38,617 nt of DNA from Streptomyces viridochromogenes DSM 40736 (GTDB taxonomy: Bacteria; Actinomycetota; Actinomycetes; Streptomycetales; Streptomycetaceae), in the NCBI RefSeq assembly GCF_000158955.1, contig NZ_GG657757.1:8069316-8107932 (forward strand), in the 5' to 3' direction. Shown one piece after another: positions 1 to 7,446 of the stretch. A program made the translations under genes and the position numbers. The notes under the pieces were generated by a model, which ran no database searches, was not told the origin of the DNA, and saw nothing but the letters and a program-made list of their open reading frames with translations. Position 1 is the stretch's first letter, and each line of letters starts with the position of its first letter.

Positions 1-520
1 GCGTCTCCTCGACGAAACGGTCGACCATGCCGTCGGCGTGGGCGCGCGGCGTGTAGACCCACAGGAAGAACGCCTCCAGCATGGCCCGCTCGCTCGGGGC
101 GCGTTCCGCCATCCAGTGCCAGAAGCGCGCCACGGCCCGGAAGTAGGGGTCGGGGCGGGCCATCGTGCTCATGAGGACGAGGCTGCGCACCAGCCCGGGA
201 TGCCGCAGCGCCATCTCCTGGGCGATGAAGCTGCCTCCCGAGAAGCCGGTGACATGGGCGGCCGGAACGTCGAGCGCGCGCAGCAGCGCGGCGGCGTCGT
301 CGGCCATCCCCGGCACGGAGAGCGGCCCCTCGGGCAATGGTGTGCGTCCGACGCCCCGGTTGTCGAAGGCGGTGATCCGGTAGCGGTCCGCGAGGCCGTC
401 GAGCTGTGACTGCCAGGCCTCGGCGGGATCCCCGAGACCCGAGACGAGCAGGACGTCCGGTCCCTGGCCCCGGCGCTCGGCCCACAGCCGCACGCCGTCG
501 GCGTCGATCAACTCTCCCAT
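1..520 (-). CDS. alpha/beta hydrolase (C-terminus cut by window edge)
   Basis: The gene starts at the ATG complementary to 518-520, 6 bases after a GGAGG ribosome site, and runs off the left edge, so about 173 residues are visible. The start reads MGELIDADGVRLWAERRGQG, followed by the oxyanion-hole region (VSGLGDPAEAW), the strand-4 motif AFDNRGVGRT and the nucleophile elbow GFSGGS with its serine. These mark a hydrolase of the proline-iminopeptidase / haloperoxidase-like branch. The acid and histidine of the triad would lie outside the window. It sits 34 bases after the FAD oxidoreductase on the same strand and is probably co-transcribed with it. The substrate cannot be told from the sequence. 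Confidence 0.85.
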   Translation of the reverse strand, partial: MGELIDADGVRLWAERRGQGPDVLLVSGLGDPAEAWQSQLDGLADRYRITAFDNRGVGRTPLPEGPLSVPGMADDAAALLRALDVPAAHVTGFSGGSFIAQEMALRHPGLVRSLVLMSTMARPDPYFRAVARFWHWMAERAPSERAMLEAFFLWVYTPRAHADGMVDRFVEET

Positions 521-554
521 GGGCGGCCTCCGGGCGGTCAGGTCGCCAAAGTGG

Positions 555-1937
555 TCACGCCCGGGCCGGCTGGATGTTCTGGTTGGCGTGGAAGAGGTTG
601 TCCGGGTCGTAGGTCCGCTTGACCTGGGCGAGCCGGTCGTAGTGGTCACGGTACGTCGCCCGGACCCGCTCCTGGCCCTCGCCCGCACCCATGAAGTTCA
701 CGTACGAGCCGCCCATGGAGTACGGGTGCAGTTCCTCCTGGTAGCCCACGCACCACTGCCTGATCGTCTCGGCGTTGGCCGGATCGGGATCGACACCGGC
801 GAAGACGCCGGACCAGACGGCGTCCCGGTAGCTCCACGCCGTGTCGTCCGGGCCCATCCGGTGGGCGGCACCGTCGACCGGATAGAGGTGCATCAGCGAG
901 AGCTGCGTGGGGAGGTTCTCGCCGTACTTGAGATGTACGTCCAGAGCGGCGTCCGGGATGTGGTCGAAGAAGTCGCCCCGCCAGTACCACTGGTAGCCCG
1001 TCGGGATCAGCTCGTCGAACATGCTCTGCAGCGCGACGTAGGGCATCGGTGTCGTGAAGTGGAAGGCCGGCGGGCCGGGTTCGTTCACCACGGAGAGGGT
1101 CTCTTCGAGCCGGTCCGGGTCACCGGTGTGGCACCACACGACGCCGCACACCTTCTGCCCGTGGAGCTCCTCGGGGAAGGGCGGGCCGGGCGGGACGACG
1201 AAGATCGCGAAGAAGCCGTAGACGTCCTCCGGTGCCTGGGGGAGGAACTCGCGGTACCACGCGAGGACTTCGCGGGTGTGACCGACCGGCCAGACGCTCA
1301 CCCCGGCCCCGACGGTGTCCACCGGGTGCAGCCGGTAGGTGAGGGAGGTCGCGATGCCGAAGTTGCCGCCGCCGCCGCGCATCGCCCAGAACAGGTCCGG
1401 GTGTTCGTCCGCGCTCGCGGTGACGTAGCTGCCGTCGGCCAGGACGACGTCCGCGGAGATCAGGTTGTCCGCGGTCAGGCCGTACTTGCGGGTGAGGTAG
1501 CCGTGTCCGCCGCCGAGGGTCAGGCCTCCGACGCCCGTCATGGAGATGATGCCCGTCGGGGTGGCCAGACCGAAGGCGTGCGTCGCGTGGTCCAGGTCGC
1601 TGATGTGGGCGCCGCCGTCGGCCTGGGCGGTCCTCGCGGCCGGGTCGACGCGCACCCCGCGCATCGGTGAGAGGTCGATGGTGACGCCGTCGTCCACCAG
1701 GCACAGGCCGGGGCCGCTGTGTCCGCCGCCCCGTACGGCGAGTTCCAGGCCGTGGTCGCGCACGTAGGCGACCGCCGCCATGACGTCCGCCGCGTCCGCG
1801 CACCGCACGATGGCGGCCGGGTGTTTGTCGATCATCGCGTTGTAGATCTTGCGGGCCTCGTCGTACTCCGCGTCCCGCGGGCCTGTGACCGGTCCGCGCA
1901 GCGTGGTCCGCATGTCTTCCAGGGTGGCGCTGTCCAT
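555..1937 (-). CDS. FAD-binding BBE-type oxidoreductase
   Basis: A 460-residue flavoprotein of the berberine-bridge / VAO family, usual length for bacterial members. The N-terminal FAD_binding_4 half contains VRGGGHSGPG, whose histidine is the usual 8-alpha FAD attachment residue, and GGLTLGGGHGYLTRKYGLTADNL; the C-terminus ends in the BBE signature YDPDNLFHANQNI. The second covalent anchor (a Cys in bicovalent members) is absent: the matching stretch reads TGIISMTGVGG, so attachment is probably by His only. I chose the ATG at 1937 because it follows GGAG by 8 bases and begins the conserved part; a longer frame extends to 2060 but looks non-coding. It is divergent from the DauR-like regulator and upstream of the truncated hydrolase. 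Such enzymes oxidise alcohols or sugars with O2; the substrate is unknown. Confidence 0.92.
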   Translation of the reverse strand: MDSATLEDMRTTLRGPVTGPRDAEYDEARKIYNAMIDKHPAAIVRCADAADVMAAVAYVRDHGLELAVRGGGHSGPGLCLVDDGVTIDLSPMRGVRVDPAARTAQADGGAHISDLDHATHAFGLATPTGIISMTGVGGLTLGGGHGYLTRKYGLTADNLISADVVLADGSYVTASADEHPDLFWAMRGGGGNFGIATSLTYRLHPVDTVGAGVSVWPVGHTREVLAWYREFLPQAPEDVYGFFAIFVVPPGPPFPEELHGQKVCGVVWCHTGDPDRLEETLSVVNEPGPPAFHFTTPMPYVALQSMFDELIPTGYQWYWRGDFFDHIPDAALDVHLKYGENLPTQLSLMHLYPVDGAAHRMGPDDTAWSYRDAVWSGVFAGVDPDPANAETIRQWCVGYQEELHPYSMGGSYVNFMGAGEGQERVRATYRDHYDRLAQVKRTYDPDNLFHANQNIQPARA

Positions 1938-2068
1938 GACGATCTCCTCGAGCGCGTGACCGTGTCGACACTTCCAGGGTCTCGCCGCCAGCGGGGCGAT
2001 GCATGTCCGGGCGGACGGGCCCCTGGGCGCCGTCTCGTCGGGTGCGCCCGCGACCACCATCCGGATGG

Positions 2069-2085
2069 TTGGACTTTCTATCCAA
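2069..2085. promoter_or_regulatory. inverted repeat in divergent intergenic region (possible operator)
   Basis: TTGGA-N7-TCCAA lies in the 191-base gap between the divergent FAD oxidoreductase and DauR-like regulator, about 45 bases before the regulator's ATG. An operator for the regulator is plausible, but the arms are short and no second copy was found, so this is tentative. Confidence 0.25.
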
Positions 2086-2128
2086 TGACTGGACGTGTGG
2101 TCTAGTGTGGCGGGAGAGGGGAGATGGG

Positions 2129-2809
2129 ATGAGCAGCGAACTGAACGCCGAGCGGGACGCGATCCTCGCCGCGCTGACCCCGGTCGTCGACGGGATCGCC
2201 GCGACCTTCGGGCCGGTCTGCGAGGTCGTGCTGCACGACTACCGGAATCCGGAGAAGTCGGTCGTCGCCGTGGCCGGATCGGTGACCGGGCGGACGGCCG
2301 GCGGCGCGATGAGCGAGATCGGCATGCGCGTCCTCGCCCGGGGCGACGAGGCGTCCGACGAACTGAACTACGTGACCCGCACCCGGAACGGGACGCTGGT
2401 GAAGTCCTCCACGATGGTGCTGCGGGACTCCACGGGCGCCGTGTTCGGTGCCCTCTGCGTCAATGTGGACGTAGGCGCCGTCACCCAGGTTCACGGTCTG
2501 CTCGGCGCGCTCGCCGGAATCGGCGCCCAGCCGGCGGAGCTGCCGACCACCACCTTCGGCAACGACATCGACTCCGTGGTCGACGCACTCTTCGACGCCC
2601 ACCAGTCGAGGCAGCGGGGGAGCTGGGCGGAGCTGGACCGCGCGGAGCGACTGGAGCTGTTCGGCGGGCTGGACGCGCGTGGTGTCTTCGCCGTGCGCGG
2701 CGCGGTCGAGCAGGTCGCCGCCCGGCTCGGCATCTCCCGCGCCTCCGCCTACACCTACCTCTCCCAGGCCAGGGCCGCCCACGACACTTCCACCGGAGGA
2801 TCCGCGTGA
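2129..2809 (+). CDS. YheO/DauR-type PAS-HTH transcriptional regulator
   Basis: A 226-residue protein. Residues about 10-120 form the YheO-like PAS_6 domain (CEVVLHDYRNPEKSVVAVAG, then GAVFGALCVNVD), and the C-terminus (about 165-215) holds the HTH_22 helix-turn-helix (RGAVEQVAARLGISRASAYTYL). Family members such as DauR and YheO are often encoded beside amino-acid catabolic genes; DauR controls D-arginine use. Here the stop codon overlaps the GTG start of a PLP dehydratase by 4 bases, so the two are translationally coupled and the regulator probably controls it. The start at 2129 follows a purine-rich GGGAGAGGGGAG. An ATG five bases earlier is followed at once by a stop in its own frame. The effector is unknown. 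Confidence 0.88.
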   Translation: MSSELNAERDAILAALTPVVDGIAATFGPVCEVVLHDYRNPEKSVVAVAGSVTGRTAGGAMSEIGMRVLARGDEASDELNYVTRTRNGTLVKSSTMVLRDSTGAVFGALCVNVDVGAVTQVHGLLGALAGIGAQPAELPTTTFGNDIDSVVDALFDAHQSRQRGSWAELDRAERLELFGGLDARGVFAVRGAVEQVAARLGISRASAYTYLSQARAAHDTSTGGSA

Positions 2810-3831
2810 CGACCACCACCCCACCGGTCACCCTCGACGACGTCCGGGACGCCGCCGCCCGGCTCCGGGGCGTCGCCCACCGCACACCCGTCCTGCGCTC
2901 CCGCACCCTCGACGCGCTCGCCGGCGCCGAGATCCACCTCAAGTGCGAGAACTTCCAGCGCGTGGGCGCCTTCAAGTTCCGCGGCGCCTACAACGCGGCA
3001 TCGCGCCTCACCCCCGAGCAGCTCTCCCGGGGCATCGCCGCCTACTCCTCCGGCAACCACGCCCAGGCTGTCGCCCTGGCCGCCCGGGAGCTCGGCACCA
3101 CCGCGGTGATCGTCATGCCGCAGGACGCCCCGCCGTCGAAGCGCGCGGCCACCGCCGGCTACGGCGCCGAGATCGTCACCTACGACCGCTACACCGGCGA
3201 CCGCGTCGCCATCGCCGAGGCCCTCGCCGCCGAGCGGGGCCTGACGGTCATCCCGCCCTACGAGCATCCGCACGTCATCGCGGGGCAGGGCACCGCCGCA
3301 CTCGAACTCGTGGAGGAAGTGGGGGAGCTCGGCACGCTGCTCGCCCCGGTCGGCGGTGGAGGGCTGATCGCCGGCAGCGGCACCGCCGTCAAGGGCCTGA
3401 ACACCGGGACGCGGGTGATCGGCGTCGAACCCGAGGCCGGGGACGACACGAAGCGTTCCCTGGAGGCCGGCCGGCGCGTCAGCATCCCGGTCCCGCACAC
3501 CATCGCCGACGGCCAGGCCCTGCACACGCCCGGAGAGCTGACCTTCTCCGTGAACCGCCGGCTTCTGGACGAGGTCGTCCTGGTGACCGACGACGAGATC
3601 CGGGACGCCATGCGGTTCGCCTTCGAACGCCTCAAGATCGTCGTCGAGCCGAGCGGCGCGACCCCGCTCGCAGCGTTGCTCACCGGCCGCGCGGGCCCTC
3701 TCGCGGGCCGCGTCGGCGTCATCCTCTCCGGCGGCAACATCGACGCCGAGCGCTTCGCCGAGCTCTGCGGGCACCAGGTCGGAGCGGGTCTGCCACGGGT
3801 TGGCGGCCACCCCGCGGCGGGCGGACGATAG
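2806..3831 (+). CDS. PLP-dependent threonine/serine dehydratase family enzyme
   Basis: A 341-residue fold-type II PLP enzyme of the serine racemase / threonine ammonia-lyase / threo-3-hydroxyaspartate dehydratase group. The Schiff-base lysine is Lys57 in GAFKFRGAYN, the substrate loop is SSGNHAQ (about 81-87), the PLP-phosphate loop is GGGG (about 182-185), and ILSGGNID closes the fold. There is no C-terminal ACT domain, so it is the short, non-allosteric catabolic form. The GTG start at 2806 overlaps the regulator stop (GTGA) and follows GGAGGA at 2795-2800. Expected chemistry is beta-elimination of water and ammonia from a hydroxy-amino acid. Pairing with a DauR/YheO regulator suggests an inducible amino-acid degradation unit. 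The exact substrate (L-Thr, L/D-Ser or 3-hydroxyaspartate) cannot be read from the sequence. Confidence 0.9.
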   Translation: MTTTTPPVTLDDVRDAAARLRGVAHRTPVLRSRTLDALAGAEIHLKCENFQRVGAFKFRGAYNAASRLTPEQLSRGIAAYSSGNHAQAVALAARELGTTAVIVMPQDAPPSKRAATAGYGAEIVTYDRYTGDRVAIAEALAAERGLTVIPPYEHPHVIAGQGTAALELVEEVGELGTLLAPVGGGGLIAGSGTAVKGLNTGTRVIGVEPEAGDDTKRSLEAGRRVSIPVPHTIADGQALHTPGELTFSVNRRLLDEVVLVTDDEIRDAMRFAFERLKIVVEPSGATPLAALLTGRAGPLAGRVGVILSGGNIDAERFAELCGHQVGAGLPRVGGHPAAGGR

Positions 3832-3925
3832 AGGTGCGGAGGCCGGCCGCCCGCGGCAGTGTCCAGGGCCGCCGGACGGGCCGGCCCCCGGCCGTGGCAC
3901 GCCCGCGGCCGGAAGGGAGCGCGTC

Positions 3926-4282
3926 ATGTTGGAAGTGAAGACGATCGACAAGCCGGACGAACGGCGTGATTTCCCGAGTGGCCACCTCGAAGCCGTCCAC
4001 ATGACGGAGCTCGACTTCGCCGTGGCGACCTTCGAGCCCGGCTGGCGCTGGTCCGAGTCCGTGGCCCCGATCGCGGGCACCCCCAGCTGCCAGATGTACC
4101 ACAACAGCTACGTGCTCCAGGGGCGTTTGCACATCCGCATGGACGACGGCGGCGAGAGCGAGGTAGGCCCCGGCGACGTCTTCGTCTGCACGCCCGGCCA
4201 CGACTCCTGGGTGGTGGGCGACGAGCAGGTCGTGGTCTACGACTTCCAGGGGCAGTCGGCGAGGGAGTTCGCGAAGAAGTAG
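3926..4282 (+). CDS. small cupin-domain protein
   Basis: A 118-residue single-domain cupin. The first cupin motif region includes MYHNSYVLQGRLHIRMDDG, and the second is GPGDVFVCTPGHDSWVVGDE with a His that could bind metal or ligand. The start at 3926 follows GGAAGGGAG. It lies 94 bases after the dehydratase, in the same direction, so it may be read through from it, but the gap allows a separate promoter. The two palindromic TetR-type operators for the next gene begin 29 bases after its stop. No catalytic assignment is possible; small cupins may be isomerases, sensors or binding proteins. Confidence 0.85.
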   Translation: MLEVKTIDKPDERRDFPSGHLEAVHMTELDFAVATFEPGWRWSESVAPIAGTPSCQMYHNSYVLQGRLHIRMDDGGESEVGPGDVFVCTPGHDSWVVGDEQVVVYDFQGQSAREFAKK

Positions 4283-4300
4283 TGCCGGGCGACCGTCCCC

Positions 4301-4330
4301 TTGCCCACGGGAAACCGATCGGTTTACGAT
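4301..4330 (+). promoter_or_regulatory. candidate promoter of the SDR gene
   Basis: TTGCCC (4301-4306) and TACGAT (4325-4330) are separated by 18 bases, placing the start point near 4337. The first AAACCGATCGGTTT palindrome fills the spacer almost exactly and the second lies just after the start point, a standard arrangement for TetR-family repression. Confidence 0.55.
4312..4325. promoter_or_regulatory. TetR-type operator copy 1
   Basis: A perfect 14-bp palindrome, AAACCGATCGGTTT, between the -35 and -10 boxes of the SDR promoter. An identical copy is centred 32 bp (about three helical turns) downstream, and a one-mismatch copy precedes the TetR gene at 7447. With its flanks, this copy (4306-4325) is an exact 20-base inverted repeat of 4344-4363. 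Confidence 0.7.
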
Positions 4331-4341
4331 CCTCCCCAAGA

Positions 4342-4359
4342 GGAAACCGATCGGTTTCC
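4342..4359. promoter_or_regulatory. TetR-type operator copy 2
   Basis: GGAAACCGATCGGTTTCC, a perfect 18-bp palindrome lying about +5 to +22 relative to the predicted SDR transcription start. Same core as the copy at 4312-4325 and the one at 7399-7412, so probably bound by the same TetR dimer. Confidence 0.7.
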
Positions 4360-4386
4360 CGTGCTGAGGATGTGAGGGACACTCCC

Positions 4387-5091
4387 ATGACCGCCATCGA
4401 AGGTTCCGTCGCCCTGGTCACCGGCGGCAGCCGCGGTATCGGCCGCGCCCTGGTCACGGCCCTGTACGAGCGGGGCGCGAAGAAGGTGTACGCCACCGCC
4501 CGCGACCCGCGCACCGTCACGCACCCCGACGCCGTGCCGCTCGCGCTGGAGGTCACCGACCCCGCGTCCGTCGCGGCGGCGGCCGAGCGGGCCCAGGACG
4601 TCACCCTGCTGATCAACAACGCGGGGGCGTCGGTGAACGCGAACTTCCTCGACTCGCCCGTGGAGGACGTCAGGCGCGAGTTCGAGACCAATTTCTACGG
4701 ACCGCTCCTGGTGACCCGGGCCTTCGTCCCCGTCATCGAGCGAGGCGGCGGCGGCCACATCCTCAACGTCCACTCCGTGCTCTCCTGGATCGGCCTGGCC
4801 GGCTCCTACAGCGCGTCCAAGGCCGCCTTCTGGTCGCAGACCAACTCGCTGCGCCTCGACCTGAAGCCGCGCGGCATCGAGGTCACCGGCCTGCACGTCG
4901 GATACGTCGACACCGACCTGGCCGCCGCCGTCGACGCCCCGAAGTCCACAGCCGAGAGCGTCGCGGCCCAGGCCCTCGACGGGATCGCGTCGGGCGCCTT
5001 CGAGGTCCTGGCCGACGACGTCTCGCGCCAGGTCAAGGCCGGGCTGGCGGCCGACCCGCTCGCCCTCTACCCGCAGCTCGCCGCCGCCTGA
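4387..5091 (+). CDS. SDR family oxidoreductase (operator-controlled)
   Basis: A 234-residue classical short-chain dehydrogenase: Rossmann motif TGGSRGIG near residue 13, NNAG, then Ser in NVHSVLSW and the catalytic YSASK. The charged start of strand beta2 (YATARDP) suggests NADP(H). The ATG at 4387 follows GAGGG. Two palindromic operators overlap its promoter, and the same sequence recurs in front of the TetR gene at 7447, so it is probably repressed by that TetR and induced by its ligand, perhaps a reactive carbonyl or a xenobiotic (inference). Its stop codon ends at 5091 and the convergent VWA gene's stop begins at 5092, with no terminator between. Confidence 0.92.
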   Translation: MTAIEGSVALVTGGSRGIGRALVTALYERGAKKVYATARDPRTVTHPDAVPLALEVTDPASVAAAAERAQDVTLLINNAGASVNANFLDSPVEDVRREFETNFYGPLLVTRAFVPVIERGGGGHILNVHSVLSWIGLAGSYSASKAAFWSQTNSLRLDLKPRGIEVTGLHVGYVDTDLAAAVDAPKSTAESVAAQALDGIASGAFEVLADDVSRQVKAGLAADPLALYPQLAAA

Positions 5092-6450
5092 TCACACCGG
5101 CAGCAACCGCGCCACCAGCACGCTCAGCTGCCGTACGTTGCGGCACTCGTGCATCTCGACCAGCTCGGCGTAGGCGGGCGCGACGGAGTCGCCCGTGCCC
5201 CAGCGGGAGCGCTGCTCGGGGTTCAGCCAGTAGACCCGGCGCGCCCGCCGGGTGATCCGCCGGACGGCCGGCAGATTCGGGTCGCTCCCGTTCGTGCGGG
5301 CGTCACCGAGGACGAACACCGTGGTGCGCGGACCGACCGCGTCCTCGTAGCGCTCGGCGAACTCGCCCAGCGCCATGCCGTAGTCGCTGCTGCCGTGCCA
5401 GCCCGTGAGCGCCGCCTCCGCCTGGATGCGGGCACCCAGCCCTTGCGGGTCGGCGGTGCCGTGCCGGAGCAGCCCGGTCACCTCGTCGATCCGATTGACG
5501 AAGGCGAACGCCCGTACCTTGCTGAACTGGTCGTGCAGCGCCTGCACCAGCAGCATCGTGAAGTCCGAGAACCCGGACACCGAGCCCGACACATCGCACA
5601 GCAGCACCAGTTCGGGGCGGACGGGTCGGCGCCGGCGCAGCACCGGCCGCATCGGCACGCCACCGGTCGACAGTGAACCGCGCAGGGTCCGTCGCAGATC
5701 GATCGTGCCCCGGGAGGCGCGGCGGCGACGGGCCGCGAGCCGGGTCGCGAGCTTGCGGGCGAGGGGCTGCACCGCCCTGCGCAGCTCCGCCAGCCGGTCC
5801 TTTCCGGCGAACAGGAAGTCGACCCGGTCGGCCGTCGGGGCCACCGCCCGCCGGGCGATCTCGTCGCGGCCGCGCCGCTCGGCGACCCGGCGCCGGGCCT
5901 CCGCGGCCACCAGCGTCCGGAAGGTCTCGATGCGCCGCCGGATCTCGTCCTCCAGCAGCCGGTCGGCGAACCCCGACCCCCCGCGCTGCCCGCGCACGGT
6001 GTCGCGGACCCGGGCGAGCAGCGTCTGCGGGCGCAGCCGTTCCAGCGTCTGGTACGACGACCAGCCGTCCGACTCCGGCGTGGAGCCGTAGCCCCCGAAT
6101 CCGTCGACCGCCTCGATCGCCAGCCTGCCCATCAGTGCCCGGTCGTCGGCGGCGAGTGCGGCGGCCAGCCGGTCGCGCAGCTCGTCGCGTCCCGCGGCTC
6201 GCTGCTCCGGACCGCCGACGCCGCGCGGGAAGTAGAGGTCGAAGACCGGGTCGAACACCTTGCGTTGCCCGGTGCCGTGCAGCAGTGTCGCCGCGAGCCC
6301 CTCGCGCAGCAGCTCCCGGTCCGTGAGGCCGAGTTCCTCGATCGCCCGGGCCGCGTCGACCGTCTCGCCGGTGCCGATCCGTACGCCGTGCGCGCGGAGC
6401 GCCCTGACCAGGGACGTCAGCCGCTCCGCGACACCCGCCGGCGTGGTCAC
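5092..6450 (-). CDS. VWA domain protein, CoxE-like
   Basis: A 452-residue protein with an all-helical, Arg-rich N-terminal two thirds and a C-terminal von Willebrand A domain from about residue 280. The VWA domain has the MIDAS motif CDVSGSVSG (DxSxS) and a later acidic loop, LGDARTNGSD. This is the VWA_CoxE architecture. The GTG start at 6450 overlaps the TGA of the MoxR ATPase gene (GTGA), so the two are coupled. MoxR/VWA pairs act as chaperone-like machines that insert metals or mature enzyme complexes; CoxD/CoxE do this for CO dehydrogenase, but no CO dehydrogenase genes are visible here. The target is unknown. Confidence 0.9.
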   Translation of the reverse strand: MTTPAGVAERLTSLVRALRAHGVRIGTGETVDAARAIEELGLTDRELLREGLAATLLHGTGQRKVFDPVFDLYFPRGVGGPEQRAAGRDELRDRLAAALAADDRALMGRLAIEAVDGFGGYGSTPESDGWSSYQTLERLRPQTLLARVRDTVRGQRGGSGFADRLLEDEIRRRIETFRTLVAAEARRRVAERRGRDEIARRAVAPTADRVDFLFAGKDRLAELRRAVQPLARKLATRLAARRRRASRGTIDLRRTLRGSLSTGGVPMRPVLRRRRPVRPELVLLCDVSGSVSGFSDFTMLLVQALHDQFSKVRAFAFVNRIDEVTGLLRHGTADPQGLGARIQAEAALTGWHGSSDYGMALGEFAERYEDAVGPRTTVFVLGDARTNGSDPNLPAVRRITRRARRVYWLNPEQRSRWGTGDSVAPAYAELVEMHECRNVRQLSVLVARLLPV

Positions 6451-7304
6451 AGGGCGTCCAGATCGAGCTTGGCGGATGCCTTGAGGACGTCGTCCTGATG
6501 CTTGAGGAGCACGCCGAGCGTGGCCTGCACGACCGTCTCGTCCAGCGTGCCGGCACCGAGCGCGAGCAGCGTGCGCGCCCAGTCGATGGTCTCGGCGACC
6601 GACGGCACCTTGCGCAGTTCCATCGCCCGCAGCGCGCCCACGACCCGGACGACGGAGCGGGCCAGCGCCTCGTCGAGCCCCGGCACCTTCAGCCGGACGA
6701 TCCGGCGCTCCAGGTCCTCGTCCGGGAAGCCGATGTGCAGGAAGAGGCAGCGGCGGCGCAGTGCTTCGGACAGCTCCCGGCTCGCGTTGGAGGTGAGGAC
6801 GACGAAGGGGCGGCGCGTCGCGGTGACGGTGCCCAGCTCGGGCACGGTCACCTGGAAGTCGCTGAGCACCTCCAGCAGCAGGCCCTCCACCTCCACGTCC
6901 GCCTTGTCGGTCTCGTCGATCAGCAGCACCTTCGGCTCGTCGCCCCGGATGGCGGTCAGCAGCGGCCGCGGGAGCAGGAACTCCTCGCTGAAGATGTCCG
7001 TGCGGGCCTCGTCCCACGTCTCGTCGCGGCCCGCGCTGATCCGCAGGAGCTGCTTGGCGTGGTTCCACTCGTACAGCGCCCGGGACTCGTCGACCCCCTC
7101 GTAGCACTGCAGACGCACCAGCCGCGCCTCCGCGACCTGGGCGACGGCCTTGGCGAGCTCCGTCTTGCCGACCCCGGCCGGGCCCTCCACCAGGAGCGGC
7201 TTGCCCAGCCGGTCGGCGAGGAAGACGGTGGTGGCGACGGCGGGCGAGGCGAGATAGCCGGTCTCGGCCAGACGTGCGGAGACGTCGTCGACGGACGTGA
7301 ACAA
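6447..7304 (-). CDS. MoxR-family AAA+ ATPase, CoxD-like
   Basis: A 285-residue AAA+ ATPase. Walker A is GPAGVGKTE (residues 41-49), Walker B is VLLIDETDKA, sensor 1 is VLTSNASRELS, and RRRCLFLHIGFPD carries the arginine-finger region typical of MoxR proteins. The start is a TTG at 7304: it is the only start codon between the upstream in-frame stop (7343-7341) and the conserved region, and GGAGG lies 5 bases before it. It is first in a two-gene operon with the VWA protein, its usual partner. It shares a 142-base divergent region with a TetR gene; a CAAGCGCTTG palindrome at 7346-7355 lies on its side. Confidence 0.92.
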   Translation of the reverse strand: MFTSVDDVSARLAETGYLASPAVATTVFLADRLGKPLLVEGPAGVGKTELAKAVAQVAEARLVRLQCYEGVDESRALYEWNHAKQLLRISAGRDETWDEARTDIFSEEFLLPRPLLTAIRGDEPKVLLIDETDKADVEVEGLLLEVLSDFQVTVPELGTVTATRRPFVVLTSNASRELSEALRRRCLFLHIGFPDEDLERRIVRLKVPGLDEALARSVVRVVGALRAMELRKVPSVAETIDWARTLLALGAGTLDETVVQATLGVLLKHQDDVLKASAKLDLDAL

Positions 7305-7345
7305 CGGGGCCTCCAGGACGGCGGCGATGGTCGGAGAGCACTATC

Positions 7346-7355
7346 CAAGCGCTTG
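7346..7355. promoter_or_regulatory. CAAGCGCTTG palindrome upstream of the MoxR gene
   Basis: A perfect 10-bp palindrome, 41 bases upstream of the MoxR start and distinct from the ACCGATCGGT palindrome beside it. It resembles sites of other TetR-family regulators, but the protein that would bind it is not identifiable here. Confidence 0.35.
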
Positions 7356-7398
7356 TTCAGGCAGGATGTCACGGGGGTTCCGGGTACCGGAAGGTGGT

Positions 7399-7412
7399 AG
7401 ACCGATCGGTTT
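7399..7412. promoter_or_regulatory. TetR-type operator copy 3 (autoregulatory)
   Basis: AGACCGATCGGTTT, with a perfect ACCGATCGGT core at 7401-7410 and one mismatch to the two copies at 4312 and 4344. It overlaps the putative -35 box of the TetR gene at 7447, as expected for autorepression. Confidence 0.7.
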
Positions 7413-7439
7413 TCCAGCTTCCCGGCGGCGAGGTAGCCT
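7410..7439 (+). promoter_or_regulatory. candidate leaderless promoter of the TetR gene
   Basis: TAGCCT at 7434-7439 fits the -10 pattern TAnnnT and ends 7 bases before the ATG at 7447, with a weak -35 (TTTTCC, 7410-7415) 18 bases upstream. No ribosome site precedes the ATG, so transcription and translation probably start together. Confidence 0.4.
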
Positions 7440-7446
7440 CACCTCC

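Noticed and set aside
5092..7341. A single 749-residue protein covering both the MoxR and VWA genes.
   Set aside because: Only its C-terminal 452 residues are VWA-like. The N-terminal part is in the wrong frame for the MoxR motifs and is compositionally biased. The GTG at 6450 with the GTGA overlap is the natural start.
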